A stretch of DNA of 64,000 nt from Oceanococcus sp051252075 (GCA_051252075.1 JBPOFU010000003.1:1-64000), one strand, 5' to 3'; shown: positions 17,527 through 26,738, numbered from the stretch's first letter. Made by a program: numbers and translations. Notes: a model not told the origin generated them from the letters alone.

Positions 17527-18204
17527 TTAGATAGCGGCAGGCGTCGCCATGGGCGCAGTCACTTTTTGTGCCTGGCGGCGATCTATCCAGTTTTTACCTG
17601 CAATCATTAGGCCTAAGCCGAGGAAAGCACCGGGCGGCAAAATGGCCAGTAGCAGCCCGCGGAAATCTTCGATCAAGACGATTTCCCAGTGGCTGGCGAT
17701 AGGACCAAACAGCAATTGCGCGTCAGCCAATAAGGTGCCGTGGCCTAACACTTCACGTGCCGCACCCAAAACCACCAAGCACAAAGTAAAGCCCAAGCCT
17801 TGGGCAAACCCGTCCAGTGCTGCTGCGGGCACGGTGTTCTTGGAAGCAAAAGCTTCAGCGCGACCTATGATGGAGCAGTTGGTTACGATCAAGGGAATGA
17901 ATATACCCAGCACGCGATACAACTCGTGCAAATAGGCGTTCATGAGCAATTCAATGGCGGTCACAATCGCCGCGATGACCATGACAAACACGGGTATGCG
18001 AACTTCCGGGCGCACCCAATTGCGTATCGCCGAGACGATGGCGTTGGAGGCAATCAAAGTCGCCATGGTTGCCAAACCGAGGCCCAAGCCATTGACAACG
18101 GTGGTGCTAACCGCGAGTAGCGGGCACAAGCCCAACAACTGAACCAAGCCTGGGTTGTTGGTCCATAAGCCCTTCAGGGTTATGTCGCGATAATTAGCGC
18201 TCAT
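17527..18204 (-). CDS. rsxE: Rnf/Rsx electron transport complex subunit RsxE
   Basis: A 225-aa membrane subunit with six or so helices, beginning YRDITLKGLWTNNPGLVQLLGLCPLLAVSTT, the highly conserved N-terminus of RnfE. RsxE and RsxA form a homologous pair in the membrane and carry an Fe-S centre between them; the cysteines in LGLCPLL and IVTNCSIIGR fit this. The complex couples electron flow between ferredoxin and NADH to ion transport and in E. coli also reduces SoxR. It is the last gene of the operon, 30 bp after rsxG. The nth gene that follows rsxE in many gammaproteobacteria is absent. Confidence 0.95.
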   Translation of the reverse strand: MSANYRDITLKGLWTNNPGLVQLLGLCPLLAVSTTVVNGLGLGLATMATLIASNAIVSAIRNWVRPEVRIPVFVMVIAAIVTAIELLMNAYLHELYRVLGIFIPLIVTNCSIIGRAEAFASKNTVPAAALDGFAQGLGFTLCLVVLGAAREVLGHGTLLADAQLLFGPIASHWEIVLIEDFRGLLLAILPPGAFLGLGLMIAGKNWIDRRQAQKVTAPMATPAAI

Positions 18205-18234
18205 TCGCTGCTCCTGCGGCGTGGAGGATGAGGC

Positions 18235-18855
18235 TTATTCATCACTCATCACCGACGCTTGATTGTCTTTAAACCAGGCCAAAGTCCCATGCACGGTTTT
18301 CACTATGGCGCGTGGGGTAATTGTGGCACCGGTGAGCTGATCGAAAGGACCGCCATCTTTACGCACAGCCCATTTTTCCGGGTTGAGGAAAGCGCGACCA
18401 TCAAACTGATCTATCCAGTCGCCGCGTGATTTATCAATGCCGTCACCCAGACCGGGGGTTTCTCTGTGCTTACTCACCCGCACTGCGGCGATGCGGCCGT
18501 CGGCATGTATGCCTATGAGCAAATCTATGGCACCGTTGTAACCGTTCGGTGCGGTGGCGGGAATGATGACTGCCACTGGGGTGTTTTGTCGCCGTGCGAT
18601 ATACAGCGTGTCTACGCCTTCCGGCGAGATGGATGCCGGTAAAGTGACGCTCAGTGTGTCTTGCAGCAAAGCATTGTCATAGCTACCCGCAGGCAAAATT
18701 TCCTGCAGCTGGCGCAGCATGGCCAAGCGTTCGTTTTCAGCAATGCGATCTGCGGTCAGCCAATTGGCAGTCGCCAAGATAGCGCTGCCAATGACCGCAA
18801 AGGTCGCCAATACTCCGGCGCTAATCAGTGCTTGGTGGCGTACTTCTTGACTCAT
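18235..18855 (-). CDS. rsxG: Rnf/Rsx complex subunit RsxG (covalent FMN)
   Basis: A 206-aa protein with one N-terminal membrane helix (ALISAGVLATFAVIGSAIL) and a periplasmic FMN-binding domain. The flavinylation motif is present as LTGATITP, where the last threonine carries FMN by phosphoester bond; SKHRETPGLGDGI is the conserved loop before it. It passes electrons on the periplasmic side of the complex. The start overlaps the rsxD stop by 4 bases. Confidence 0.95.
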   Translation of the reverse strand: MSQEVRHQALISAGVLATFAVIGSAILATANWLTADRIAENERLAMLRQLQEILPAGSYDNALLQDTLSVTLPASISPEGVDTLYIARRQNTPVAVIIPATAPNGYNGAIDLLIGIHADGRIAAVRVSKHRETPGLGDGIDKSRGDWIDQFDGRAFLNPEKWAVRKDGGPFDQLTGATITPRAIVKTVHGTLAWFKDNQASVMSDE

Positions 18856-19865
18856 GGTTCGCGCGGCCCTGTGCCATAGGTACGCGTCGGCGTGTAATGG
18901 TCAATCAACGGCACGCAAATATTCATCAACAACACTGCGAAAGCGACACCATCGGGGTAGCCGCCCAGGCTGCGAATCAAATACACCAAAACGCCTATGC
19001 CAAAGCCGTAATACAAGCGGCCACGCGGCGTGGTGCTGGCGGATACCGGGTCGGTAGCAATGAAGAAGGCCCCCAACATGGTGGCACCACCAAACCAGTG
19101 GTGCAGCAAACCCGGGTGTCGATCCGCATCGCCTAACCAGAAAAGCAAGGTCATCAGGCCTAAGCCAGCGAGCATGCCGAGCGGGATTTGCCAGCGAATC
19201 AGTCGGCGTTTGAGCATCCACAATCCGCCGAGCAAGAAGGCCAAATTGATCCAGTCCCAAGCATAGCCCGCGATAAAGCCCGTATTCAGGCTGGCATGGG
19301 CTTCTTCGGTGGTAAGTTGCCGCGACAATTCCGTTTTGACGTGGTCTAGCGGGGTTGCCGAGGTCATGCCGTCGAGTTGCTCTAGTCCGATGCGGCCCGA
19401 GCTGTAGGCACTTAAGCGATGTTGATCCAAGTCAGCAGTGGGATCGATCCAGGTGCTCATTTCGGCAGGGAAGGCGATCAGTAAAACCACAAAACCGAGC
19501 ATCGCCGGGTTGAATGGGTTGTAGCCCAGACCACCGTATAAATGCTTGCCAAACACAATCGCAAAGCTGACGCCAAATACGATCAGCCACCAAGGAGCGT
19601 AAGGCGGAATGGATAGACCCAATAGCAGGCCGGTAACCAAGGCGCTGCCATCGAATAGGAATTTTTTCAGCGGGCGTTTGCGTGCCAGCAGCATCAAAGC
19701 TTCGCTGCCGATTGCGGTGAGGCAGGCAATCAAGAGATTGCTAAATACGCCCCAGCCAAAAAACCATAGATAGGCTGCGATGCCAGGTAGCAAGGCCAAG
19801 CACACCTGCAGCATGACGCGATTGACGCGCGCTGCAACAGGTAAATGGGGTGAGCTGCGTAACAT
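18852..19865 (-). CDS. rsxD: Rnf/Rsx complex subunit RsxD
   Basis: A 337-aa integral membrane subunit of the RnfD/NqrB family with about nine or ten helices. The GMTSATPLD segment (about residues 170-180) corresponds to the SGAT-type site whose threonine binds FMN. GGLGYNPFNPAMLG and the late ATDPVSASTTPRGRLYYG are family signatures. The start overlaps the rsxC stop by one base. Confidence 0.95.
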   Translation of the reverse strand: MLRSSPHLPVAARVNRVMLQVCLALLPGIAAYLWFFGWGVFSNLLIACLTAIGSEALMLLARKRPLKKFLFDGSALVTGLLLGLSIPPYAPWWLIVFGVSFAIVFGKHLYGGLGYNPFNPAMLGFVVLLIAFPAEMSTWIDPTADLDQHRLSAYSSGRIGLEQLDGMTSATPLDHVKTELSRQLTTEEAHASLNTGFIAGYAWDWINLAFLLGGLWMLKRRLIRWQIPLGMLAGLGLMTLLFWLGDADRHPGLLHHWFGGATMLGAFFIATDPVSASTTPRGRLYYGFGIGVLVYLIRSLGGYPDGVAFAVLLMNICVPLIDHYTPTRTYGTGPREP

Positions 19866-22051
19866 TAGGAGGGGTTCTCGCGAGCGGCTTTCGCGGCCTT
19901 TGCTCTGGCAATAGCTGTGGCCACGGCATCACCTGCGTTGGCGTCGCTTGGTTCGCTATTCGCTAGCTTGGCCGTTTTCGCCGCTTTGGCCTTGGCGATG
20001 GCAGCAGCGACCGGGTCACTGGCGTGGCCATCATTTTGTTCGGCGGTTTGACGGGCGGCTTTCGCTTTGGCAATGGCAATCGCTGCGGCGCTGGGAGTTT
20101 CAACAGGCTTCTCGTCGCCAGCTTGTTTAGCGGCCTTAGCTGCTTTGGCCTTGGCAATGGCTGCTGCAATCGGATCATCGGCCTTGTCACTGTCCTGCGC
20201 TGCCGGCGATTTTTCTGCTTTGGCTGCTTTGGCTGCTTTCGCCTTCGCTATAGCTGCGGCGACAGGATCTAGGCTTTCGTTCTGCGCATCTGCTTTTTTC
20301 TGTGCGGCTTTCGCTTTTGCTAAGGCAATGGCATCAGCAGCGACATCTTTCGATGGTTCTTGGCTGTCAGCATTTGCATCGGAAGCTGCTGCTTTTGCCG
20401 CTTTCGCTTTGGCAATGGCCGCGGCGATAGCGTCAGGTGGCGTTGCCGGATTCGCGGCGCTTTCTGGTCCTGCTTGGCGTTTGCTCTTCTCCGCTTTGGC
20501 TTTGGCGATCGCCGTGGCAATCGCATCGTTGCCTGCCGGTTTGGCCGCCGTTGTCGCCGGCTGCGTCGCTGTCGTTTCGGATTTGGCTTGCTTTAAAGCC
20601 TCACGCTTACGCCGACGTGCTTCTTCTTTTTCATGGGCTTCACGTTCCAAGCGTTCCTGGCGGAATTCATGGCGGGTGCGTGCAAGATCTGCTTTGCGTT
20701 TTTCTTGCTCAGCCTGAGAAATTTCTGTTTTGGCGTAGCGGTAGTACTGCACCAGCGGAATATGCGAAGGGCACACTTGCGCGCAGCAGCCGCATTCGAT
20801 GCAATCGAACAAATGCAGGTCTTGCGCCTTATCAAATTCTTTGGCTTTGGCGTGCCAGTACAGTTGCTGTGGCAACAAGCTGGCTGGGCATACATCCACG
20901 CATTCACCGCAGCGTATGCAGGGCATGGCGGCATCTGCTGGTTCCGGTTCATTGACTTCAACCAGCAAGCAATTGGTGGCTTTCACCACAGGCACTTGAT
21001 CGCTGGGTAAGGCAAAGCCCATCATGGGCCCGCCCATAATCAAACGGACTTTCTCTTGTGTGGTGCCGCCTGCATGGGCGATCAATTCGTGGACAGGGGT
21101 GCCTAAGCGTACTTCCAGATTCTGTGGCTGGCGTATGCCTGGCCCAGTCACCGTGAGGACCCGTGAGATCAAGGGCTGGCCGTAGCGCAATGCATTCCAC
21201 AGCGCGGCTACCGTGCCGACGTTTTGCACCACGATGCCGATGTCTAGGGGCAAGCCTTCGCTGGGCACTTCTCGCCCGGTCAGTGTTTGTATAAGCTGCT
21301 TTTCGCCGCCTTGCGGATAGCGCGTCGCCACCACGCGAAGCTTCAGCGCGCTATAGCCTGCTTTTTCGATGGCGGCGCGCATAGGCGCGGCAGATTCCAC
21401 TGCATTGTCTTCAATGCCAATTAAGCATTCTTGCGCGCCCAAAACGCGGCGCACGAGTTCAGCCCCAGCCACAATTTGATCCGCGCGTTCACGCATCAAG
21501 GCCGCATCGCAGCTGATGTAGGGTTCGCATTCGGCGCCGTTGATCACCAAAGTGTTCACTAAGGTATCGCGCCCAGGATTGAGCTTCACCGCCGATGGGA
21601 AGGCCGCTCCGCCCAAACCGACCAAGCCGGCCGCACGGACCCGTTCACGCAGGGTTTGCGCATCCAATGAAAAGGGATCTTCGCAAGCCGGCAGCGGGGA
21701 ATCCGACAATGCTTGGTCCAAGCCATCGGATTCGATCACGATGGCCATGGCCGCCAAACCGGAGGGGTGCGGTACCGCGTGCTCACCGATAGCAACCACT
21801 GTTCCGGAGATGCTGGCATGCACAGGGGCGGCAATAAAACTGTCACTGTTGGCCAGCAATTGACCGCGCAGCACGCGATCGCCCACTTTCACTTCCGGGG
21901 TTGTGGGGGCGCCTATGTGCTGGCTTAACGGCAATATGACGCGACTAGGCAGCGGTGCAGGGCGAATTTTTCCTGCTTCGCCACGCAGCTTATGGCCATC
22001 CAGCTTGAGCCCGCCGTTGAAGCCTTCTTGTTTGCGAAACAGGCCGAACAT
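19865..22051 (-). CDS. rsxC: Rnf/Rsx complex subunit RsxC
   Basis: A 728-aa membrane-associated subunit, the likely NADH/FMN side of the complex. It begins MFGLFRKQEGFNGGLKLDGHK, has the barrel-sandwich and FMN/NADH-type core (LVGLGGAAFPSAVKL, NGAECEPYI) and two [4Fe-4S] motifs at about 378-388 (CIRCGECVDVC) and 417-427 (CIECGCCAQVC). From about 507 to the end it is a low-complexity tail of eight Ala/Lys-rich repeats. ATG 22051 is chosen because it overlaps the rsxB stop (TAATG) and starts the family N-terminus; an upstream in-frame start at 22126 runs through rsxB. Confidence 0.95.
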   Translation of the reverse strand: MFGLFRKQEGFNGGLKLDGHKLRGEAGKIRPAPLPSRVILPLSQHIGAPTTPEVKVGDRVLRGQLLANSDSFIAAPVHASISGTVVAIGEHAVPHPSGLAAMAIVIESDGLDQALSDSPLPACEDPFSLDAQTLRERVRAAGLVGLGGAAFPSAVKLNPGRDTLVNTLVINGAECEPYISCDAALMRERADQIVAGAELVRRVLGAQECLIGIEDNAVESAAPMRAAIEKAGYSALKLRVVATRYPQGGEKQLIQTLTGREVPSEGLPLDIGIVVQNVGTVAALWNALRYGQPLISRVLTVTGPGIRQPQNLEVRLGTPVHELIAHAGGTTQEKVRLIMGGPMMGFALPSDQVPVVKATNCLLVEVNEPEPADAAMPCIRCGECVDVCPASLLPQQLYWHAKAKEFDKAQDLHLFDCIECGCCAQVCPSHIPLVQYYRYAKTEISQAEQEKRKADLARTRHEFRQERLEREAHEKEEARRRKREALKQAKSETTATQPATTAAKPAGNDAIATAIAKAKAEKSKRQAGPESAANPATPPDAIAAAIAKAKAAKAAASDANADSQEPSKDVAADAIALAKAKAAQKKADAQNESLDPVAAAIAKAKAAKAAKAEKSPAAQDSDKADDPIAAAIAKAKAAKAAKQAGDEKPVETPSAAAIAIAKAKAARQTAEQNDGHASDPVAAAIAKAKAAKTAKLANSEPSDANAGDAVATAIARAKAAKAARENPS
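19871..20533 (-). repeat. Eight Ala/Lys repeats in the RsxC tail
   Basis: The C-terminal 220 residues or so of RsxC hold eight units built on AIAxAIAKAKAAKAA, each begun by an acidic/Pro spacer (DPVAAA, DPIAAA, DAIAAA and variants). Such tails of variable copy number are common in gammaproteobacterial RnfC. At DNA level the units are alike but diverged, so they are older duplications rather than an identical tandem array. Confidence 0.85.
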
Positions 22052-22596
22052 TAGGCGGCGTCCTTCTGCGGTGGCGTCCAGGTCCAATTGGAAATGGTGG
22101 CTTTCACCGGCACCATGTCGATGCAATCAACCGGGCAGGGTGGTACGCACAGTTCGCAACCGGTGCATTCTTTTTCGATCACCGTATGCATCAGCTTGTT
22201 GGCGCCCACAATGGCATCCACAGGGCAGGCCTGTATGCACAAGGTGCAGCCTATGCAAAGGTCTTCATCGATGAGCGCGAGGTATTTGATGTCCTCAGCT
22301 ACGCCGTTGTCTGGGTTGAGTGGCAAGGGGTCGCGCCCGAGCAGTTCGGCCAATGCCATAACGCCATCTTCGCCGCCTGGTGGGCATTGATTGATTTCGG
22401 CTTCTTCTTTGGCGATGGCCTCGGCATAGGGCCGGCAACCGGGGTAGCTGCATTGCCCGCATTGAGTCTGCGGCAAAATCGCATCAATTTGATCAACTAA
22501 GGGGTCGCCTTCGACCTTATAGCGCACCGATGCCACGCCCAGCGCAACGCCAAAAACTGCGGCAAGACTGCCGAAAGCGAGTATGGCTGTGAGCAT
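22051..22596 (-). CDS. rsxB: Rnf/Rsx complex Fe-S subunit RsxB
   Basis: A 181-aa protein with an N-terminal membrane anchor (MLTAILAFGSLAAVFGVALG), a four-Cys domain (TQCGQCSYPGCRPYAEAI) and two ferredoxin motifs (CIGCTLCIQACP and CTGCELCVPPCP). It takes electrons from or gives them to soluble ferredoxin. Its stop overlaps the rsxC start and its start overlaps the rsxA stop by one base each, so the operon is tightly coupled. Confidence 0.95.
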   Translation of the reverse strand: MLTAILAFGSLAAVFGVALGVASVRYKVEGDPLVDQIDAILPQTQCGQCSYPGCRPYAEAIAKEEAEINQCPPGGEDGVMALAELLGRDPLPLNPDNGVAEDIKYLALIDEDLCIGCTLCIQACPVDAIVGANKLMHTVIEKECTGCELCVPPCPVDCIDMVPVKATISNWTWTPPQKDAA

Positions 22597-23171
22597 CAGA
22601 CGAGGCCCGAAAAGCCCATGAAGGCCAATGACATGAGGCCGGCCGTGATGAGGCCTATGGGTGCGCCTTGGAAGGATTCAGGCACATCAGCAACGGCAAT
22701 GCGTTCACGCATGGCGGAGAACAGAATCAGCACCAGAGAAAAGCCCAGCGATGCGCCCAAGCCGAACAAGGCCGACTCAATAAAGTTGTGCGCTTCACGG
22801 ACATTGAGCAAAGCCACCCCGAGCACCGCGCAGTTGGTGGTGATCAGCGGCAGGTAAATGCCCAAAACCTCATGCAGCAGCGGACTGGATTTGCGTACCC
22901 ACATTTCGGTGAGCTGCACGACTGCGGCAATGACCAGGATATAGCTGATGGTGCGCAGGTATTCCAGGCCCAAGGGAGCCAGCATGTACTGCTCGACCAA
23001 ATAGGAACTCACGGATGAGAGGGTTAAGACGAATGTGGTCGCCAAAGCCATGCCCATGGAGGTTTCTACTTTTTTCGACACGCCCATAAACGGGCACAGG
23101 CCCAGAAACTGGACCAGTACGAAATTGTTGACCAAGACAGTGCCAACGATGATGAGTAGGTAATCGCTCAT
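22596..23171 (-). CDS. rsxA: Rnf/Rsx complex subunit RsxA
   Basis: A 191-aa membrane protein with six helices, first gene of the rnf operon. VLVNNFVLVQFLGLCPFMGVSKK and LPLITTNCAVLGVAL carry the cysteines that with RsxE bind an Fe-S centre within the membrane. It lies 243 bp after metG in the same direction, with inverted-repeat element 2 in the gap. I see no clear promoter in the gap. Confidence 0.95.
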   Translation of the reverse strand: MSDYLLIIVGTVLVNNFVLVQFLGLCPFMGVSKKVETSMGMALATTFVLTLSSVSSYLVEQYMLAPLGLEYLRTISYILVIAAVVQLTEMWVRKSSPLLHEVLGIYLPLITTNCAVLGVALLNVREAHNFIESALFGLGASLGFSLVLILFSAMRERIAVADVPESFQGAPIGLITAGLMSLAFMGFSGLV

Positions 23172-23291
23172 GGTGTGCGGAGTTTAGAAAGTCGCCGTTC
23201 TCTTATGCAATATTGTTAGGAAAAGATAATGTTGATATTCGAAAATGTTTGCCAATTGAGCATGCCCGCTAAGCGGGAAGCGGCTTGGCAT

Positions 23292-23372
23292 GTCCGTTTT
23301 CAGACGCGCTCGAGCACATCCATGTGGCGCTCTACAGCAGACGTCCTGTCTGCTGAAGGTCTGTAAACGGAC
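23292..23372. repeat. Inverted-repeat element 2 with a GTCCT-loop hairpin
   Basis: Outer arms 23292-23305 (GTCCGTTTTCAGAC) and 23359-23372 form a 14-bp inverted repeat with one mismatch. Between them lies the perfect hairpin CAGCAGAC-GTCCT-GTCTGCTG (23335-23355). The plan, outer arms enclosing a hairpin with loop GTCCT, is the same as in element 1 at the other end of the rnf operon, although the stem sequences differ. A small CACAT-CC-ATGTG palindrome lies at 23315-23326. No T-run follows, so a simple terminator is unlikely. Confidence 0.78.
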
Positions 23373-23414
23373 TTGTCTAAGCACCCTCAACGGAAATTCG
23401 GTCTGGTCTACGCT

Positions 23415-25442
23415 TTATTTTACCTTCATTCCCGGCTGCGCCCCTTCGTCCGGACTGAGGATAAACAGCTCTTTGCCTCCAGGTCCGGCCGCGAGCACCA
23501 TGCCCTCAGATGAACCAAATTTCATTTTGCGGGGTGCCAGATTGGCTACAACTACAGTTAAGCGGCCTTGCAAGTCTTCCGGCGCATACGCCGCCTTGAT
23601 GCCTGCGAACACCTGCTTTTCGCCGCGGTCACCGACATCTAGCGTCAAACGCAGCAGCTTGTCCGCGCCCTCAACATGCTCGGCTTTGGCGATACGGGCA
23701 ATGCGCAGATCGATTTTCTGAAAATCCTCAATACTGATGCAGTCATCTGCACTGGCTTGAGGCGCTGGCTTGGCGGCTTTGGCTTTTTCGGGCTTGTCTT
23801 CGATTTTGCCGGCAGCTTCTTGATCCAGCATCGCTTGTACTGCTTTGGGGTCGACCCGCTGCATCAAGGGTTTGAAGTCGTTGATCAATACATCCAATAG
23901 CGGCTCAGCACGTTTGTCCCAGCTTATTTCTGCATGACGGAATAAATCGGCCACTTTGGCTGCGGTTTGCGGTAGGACTGGGCTGAGGTACAAGCTCAGC
24001 AAACGGAACAGGTTCAGTGCCGTGGTGCAAATCGCTTGCAGGGCCTCATCGCTGCCCTCTTTTTTGGCCAGTTTCCATGGCTCTTTTTCGGCCACATATT
24101 GGTTGGCTTTGTCCGCCAGTCCCATAATGGTCCGCATCGCGAGTGAGAATTCGCGCGCTTCAAAGGCGGCTGCTATGTCGTCGCCCGCGGCGGCAAATTC
24201 CTCAAACAATGCGGGGTTGTCCAAGGTCTCACTGAGGTGACCATTAAAACGCTTGCTAATGAAGCCGGCGGTGCGGCTGGCGATGTTGACGTATTTGCCG
24301 ATCAAATCGGAATTGACCCGGGCCTGGAAGTCTTCCAAGTTGAGGTCGATGTCTTCTACCGCGCTGTTGAGCTTGGCGGCAAAGTAGTAACGCAGGAATT
24401 CCGCAGGCAAATGATCCAAATAGGTGCGCACTTGGATAAAAGTGCCGCGCGATTTGGACATCTTGGCGCCATCTACGGTTAGAAAGCCGTGGGCAAACAC
24501 GCCGCTAGGCGCGCGGAAACCCGCACCGTGCAGCATGGCGGGCCAAAAAAGAGTGTGGAAATAGGTGATGTCTTTGCCGATGAAGTGGTACACCTCGGCA
24601 TCGGAATCTGGGCCCCAATAGGCGTCGAAATCCAAGCCTTCGCGCTTGCACAAATCGGCAAAGCTGGCCATGTAACCGATAGGCGCATCCAACCAAACAT
24701 AGAAATACTTGCCCGGTGCGCCTGGGATTTCAAAACCAAAATAAGGCGCATCGCGGGAAATGTCCCAATCCTGCAAGCCACTTTCAAACCATTCGCGCAG
24801 TTTTTTGCGTACCGCCGGTTGTATGGGGGCTGTGTCCAGCCAGTTTTCCAGCCATTCGGTGAAATGCCCGAGTTTGAAGAAGTGGTGCTCGGATTCACGC
24901 TGTATCGGCGTGGCGCCGGACACTGCGGATATGGGGTTCTTCAAATCCGTTGGGCTGTAGGTGGCACTGCAGCTTTCGCAGGAATCGCCGTATTGGTCTG
25001 GCGTGCCGCATTTCGGGCATTCGCCTTTGACGTAGCGGTCCGGCAAAAACATGTTCTTTACGGGATCGTATGCTTGTTGAATGCTGCGCTTTTCTATATG
25101 CCCAGCCGCATCCAAGCGCTTATAAAAAGTGCTGGCGAGCTCGCGGTTTTCGTCGCTGTGGGTGGTGTAGAAGTTATCGAAACTGATATGAAAATCAGCA
25201 TAGTCGCGCCGTTGTTCTGCGCCCACTTGCTCCACCAATTGCTCGGGAGTGAGGCCCTTTTTCTCTGCCATCAACATAATCGGCGTGCCGTGCACGTCGT
25301 GCGCGCCGACAAAACGACAATCGTGGCCAAGCAAGCGTTGAAAGCGCACCCACACATCGGTTTGGGTGGACTCCAGCATGTGGCCAAAGTGCAACCCCGC
25401 GTTGGCGTAGGGAAGGGCGTGGGTGACGAGTAAACGGCGCAT
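23415..25442 (-). CDS. metG: Methionyl-tRNA synthetase
   Basis: A 675-aa class I synthetase of the long, dimeric type. The HIGH-type motif reads LHFGHM near residue 20, the KMSKS motif is AKMSKSRG, and a zinc knuckle is formed by CPKCG and CESCS. The C-terminus has the tRNA-binding dimer domain (DLRIARIAKAEHVEGADKLLRL). ATG 25442 starts at the family N-terminus MRRLLVTHALPYANAG; a TTG seven codons earlier is possible. Divergent from mrp, as in many gammaproteobacteria. Confidence 0.96.
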   Translation of the reverse strand: MRRLLVTHALPYANAGLHFGHMLESTQTDVWVRFQRLLGHDCRFVGAHDVHGTPIMLMAEKKGLTPEQLVEQVGAEQRRDYADFHISFDNFYTTHSDENRELASTFYKRLDAAGHIEKRSIQQAYDPVKNMFLPDRYVKGECPKCGTPDQYGDSCESCSATYSPTDLKNPISAVSGATPIQRESEHHFFKLGHFTEWLENWLDTAPIQPAVRKKLREWFESGLQDWDISRDAPYFGFEIPGAPGKYFYVWLDAPIGYMASFADLCKREGLDFDAYWGPDSDAEVYHFIGKDITYFHTLFWPAMLHGAGFRAPSGVFAHGFLTVDGAKMSKSRGTFIQVRTYLDHLPAEFLRYYFAAKLNSAVEDIDLNLEDFQARVNSDLIGKYVNIASRTAGFISKRFNGHLSETLDNPALFEEFAAAGDDIAAAFEAREFSLAMRTIMGLADKANQYVAEKEPWKLAKKEGSDEALQAICTTALNLFRLLSLYLSPVLPQTAAKVADLFRHAEISWDKRAEPLLDVLINDFKPLMQRVDPKAVQAMLDQEAAGKIEDKPEKAKAAKPAPQASADDCISIEDFQKIDLRIARIAKAEHVEGADKLLRLTLDVGDRGEKQVFAGIKAAYAPEDLQGRLTVVVANLAPRKMKFGSSEGMVLAAGPGGKELFILSPDEGAQPGMKVK

Positions 25443-25670
25443 GGCGATCAATGCTGTGGGCAAACCCGTTATTTTACAGGACTTGGCGAGGCGCCCGTGG
25501 ATTCGTCGCTGGATTCGATAAAGTCTGTACTGCGGTAGGGGGGGGTACGCTCTGTTCCTAGCGGGTTTTCATCTCGCAGGCCATGATTTTTTGAACTCTC
25601 GCTGTTTGTCCATAGGGGAGTTTTCTTAGGCTGGTAAGATGCGCGTCTTTACTTATATGGAATCGACGCA

Positions 25671-26738
25671 TTGATTGATCGCGCCGCTATTGAATTGGCA
25701 TTGCAGGACTACCGTGACGACGTTATCCAGGACGGTCTGGCCGGTTTTGTCGATAACATCAGTTTCGATGCTCAAAACATACGCTTCGATGTAAATCTGC
25801 CATTTGCCGCGCGGCGCTATGCGCCACAGCTGCGCCAGTCACTTGAGCAGCAGTTGCAGTCGCTGCTAGGTGAGCGTGAATTACAGGTACAGATCGATTG
25901 GCGCATAGCAGCGCAAGGCGTGCAGGGCAGCTTGAAGCCCTTGCCCGGCATCAAAAACATTATTGCGGTTGCTTCTGGCAAAGGCGGTGTGGGTAAATCC
26001 ACAGTGTCTGCCAATTTGGCCTTAGCTTTAGCCGCCGACGGTGCCGCTGTCGGTCTTCTGGATGCGGATATTTACGGTCCCAGCCAGCCGCGCATGCTGG
26101 GTGTGTCCGATGCCAGGCCCGAATTGGTACAAGGCAAAATGATGCTGCCTGTTGCGGCTCATGGCATTGCTTTAATGTCGCTGGGGCTGCTGGTCGATGA
26201 AGAGCAACCGACAATTTGGCGTGGCCCTATGGTGACGCAGGCTTTGCATCAAATGCTCAGCGAAACGCGCTGGCCGGAATTGGATTACCTCATTATTGAT
26301 ATGCCGCCAGGCACGGGTGATACCCAGTTGTCCTTGGCCCAGCGCATACCTGTCAGTGGTGCGGTTATCGTGACCACGCCACAAGACATTGCGCTATTGG
26401 ATGCTCGTAAAGGGCTGAAAATGTTTGAGCAAGTCGGGGTCAACGTGCTCGGCGTGGTGGAAAATATGAGCACCCATATCTGTTCTCAGTGTGGCCATGA
26501 AGATGCCGTTTTCGGCAGTGGTGGTGGTGAGGAGATGGCGCAACAATTTAATGTGCCCTTGTTGGGTAAATTGCCGCTGGACTCGTCCATACGCTTGCAA
26601 GCAGACAGCGGCCAGCCCACCGTCGTTGCAGATCCGGATAGCCCCTTGGCGTTGGCGTATTTCAATGCGGCAAGACGCAGCGCGTTTGTGCTCAGCCAAA
26701 CAGAAGACGCTGCATTTCCTGAAATCGTGGTTGAGTAA
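25671..26738 (+). CDS. apbC: Fe-S cluster carrier ATPase Mrp/ApbC
   Basis: A 355-aa P-loop ATPase. It has a short N-terminal DUF59-like region (1-85), the deviant Walker A ASGKGGVGKST at about 103, switch DADIYGPSQPRML, and the CxxC pair CSQCG near 265 that holds a bridging [4Fe-4S] cluster in the dimer. It delivers Fe-S clusters to target enzymes. The start is TTG at 25671 with GGA 9-11 bases upstream; no ATG is near. Divergent from metG and followed 24 bp later by dcd. Confidence 0.93.
   Translation: MIDRAAIELALQDYRDDVIQDGLAGFVDNISFDAQNIRFDVNLPFAARRYAPQLRQSLEQQLQSLLGERELQVQIDWRIAAQGVQGSLKPLPGIKNIIAVASGKGGVGKSTVSANLALALAADGAAVGLLDADIYGPSQPRMLGVSDARPELVQGKMMLPVAAHGIALMSLGLLVDEEQPTIWRGPMVTQALHQMLSETRWPELDYLIIDMPPGTGDTQLSLAQRIPVSGAVIVTTPQDIALLDARKGLKMFEQVGVNVLGVVENMSTHICSQCGHEDAVFGSGGGEEMAQQFNVPLLGKLPLDSSIRLQADSGQPTVVADPDSPLALAYFNAARRSAFVLSQTEDAAFPEIVVE

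Noticed and set aside
20067..20717. 216-codon plus-strand frame rich in Ala, opposite the RsxC tail
   Set aside because: It is the shadow of the Ala/Lys repeats of rsxC; no start site, signal or family pattern of its own.
24489..25433. 314-codon plus-strand frame opposite metG
   Set aside because: Wholly antisense to a strongly conserved synthetase; composition follows from metG codon use.
25535..25545. Eight-G run between metG and mrp as a phase-variation tract
   Set aside because: It is intergenic and not spaced between recognisable promoter boxes; no support beyond its length.
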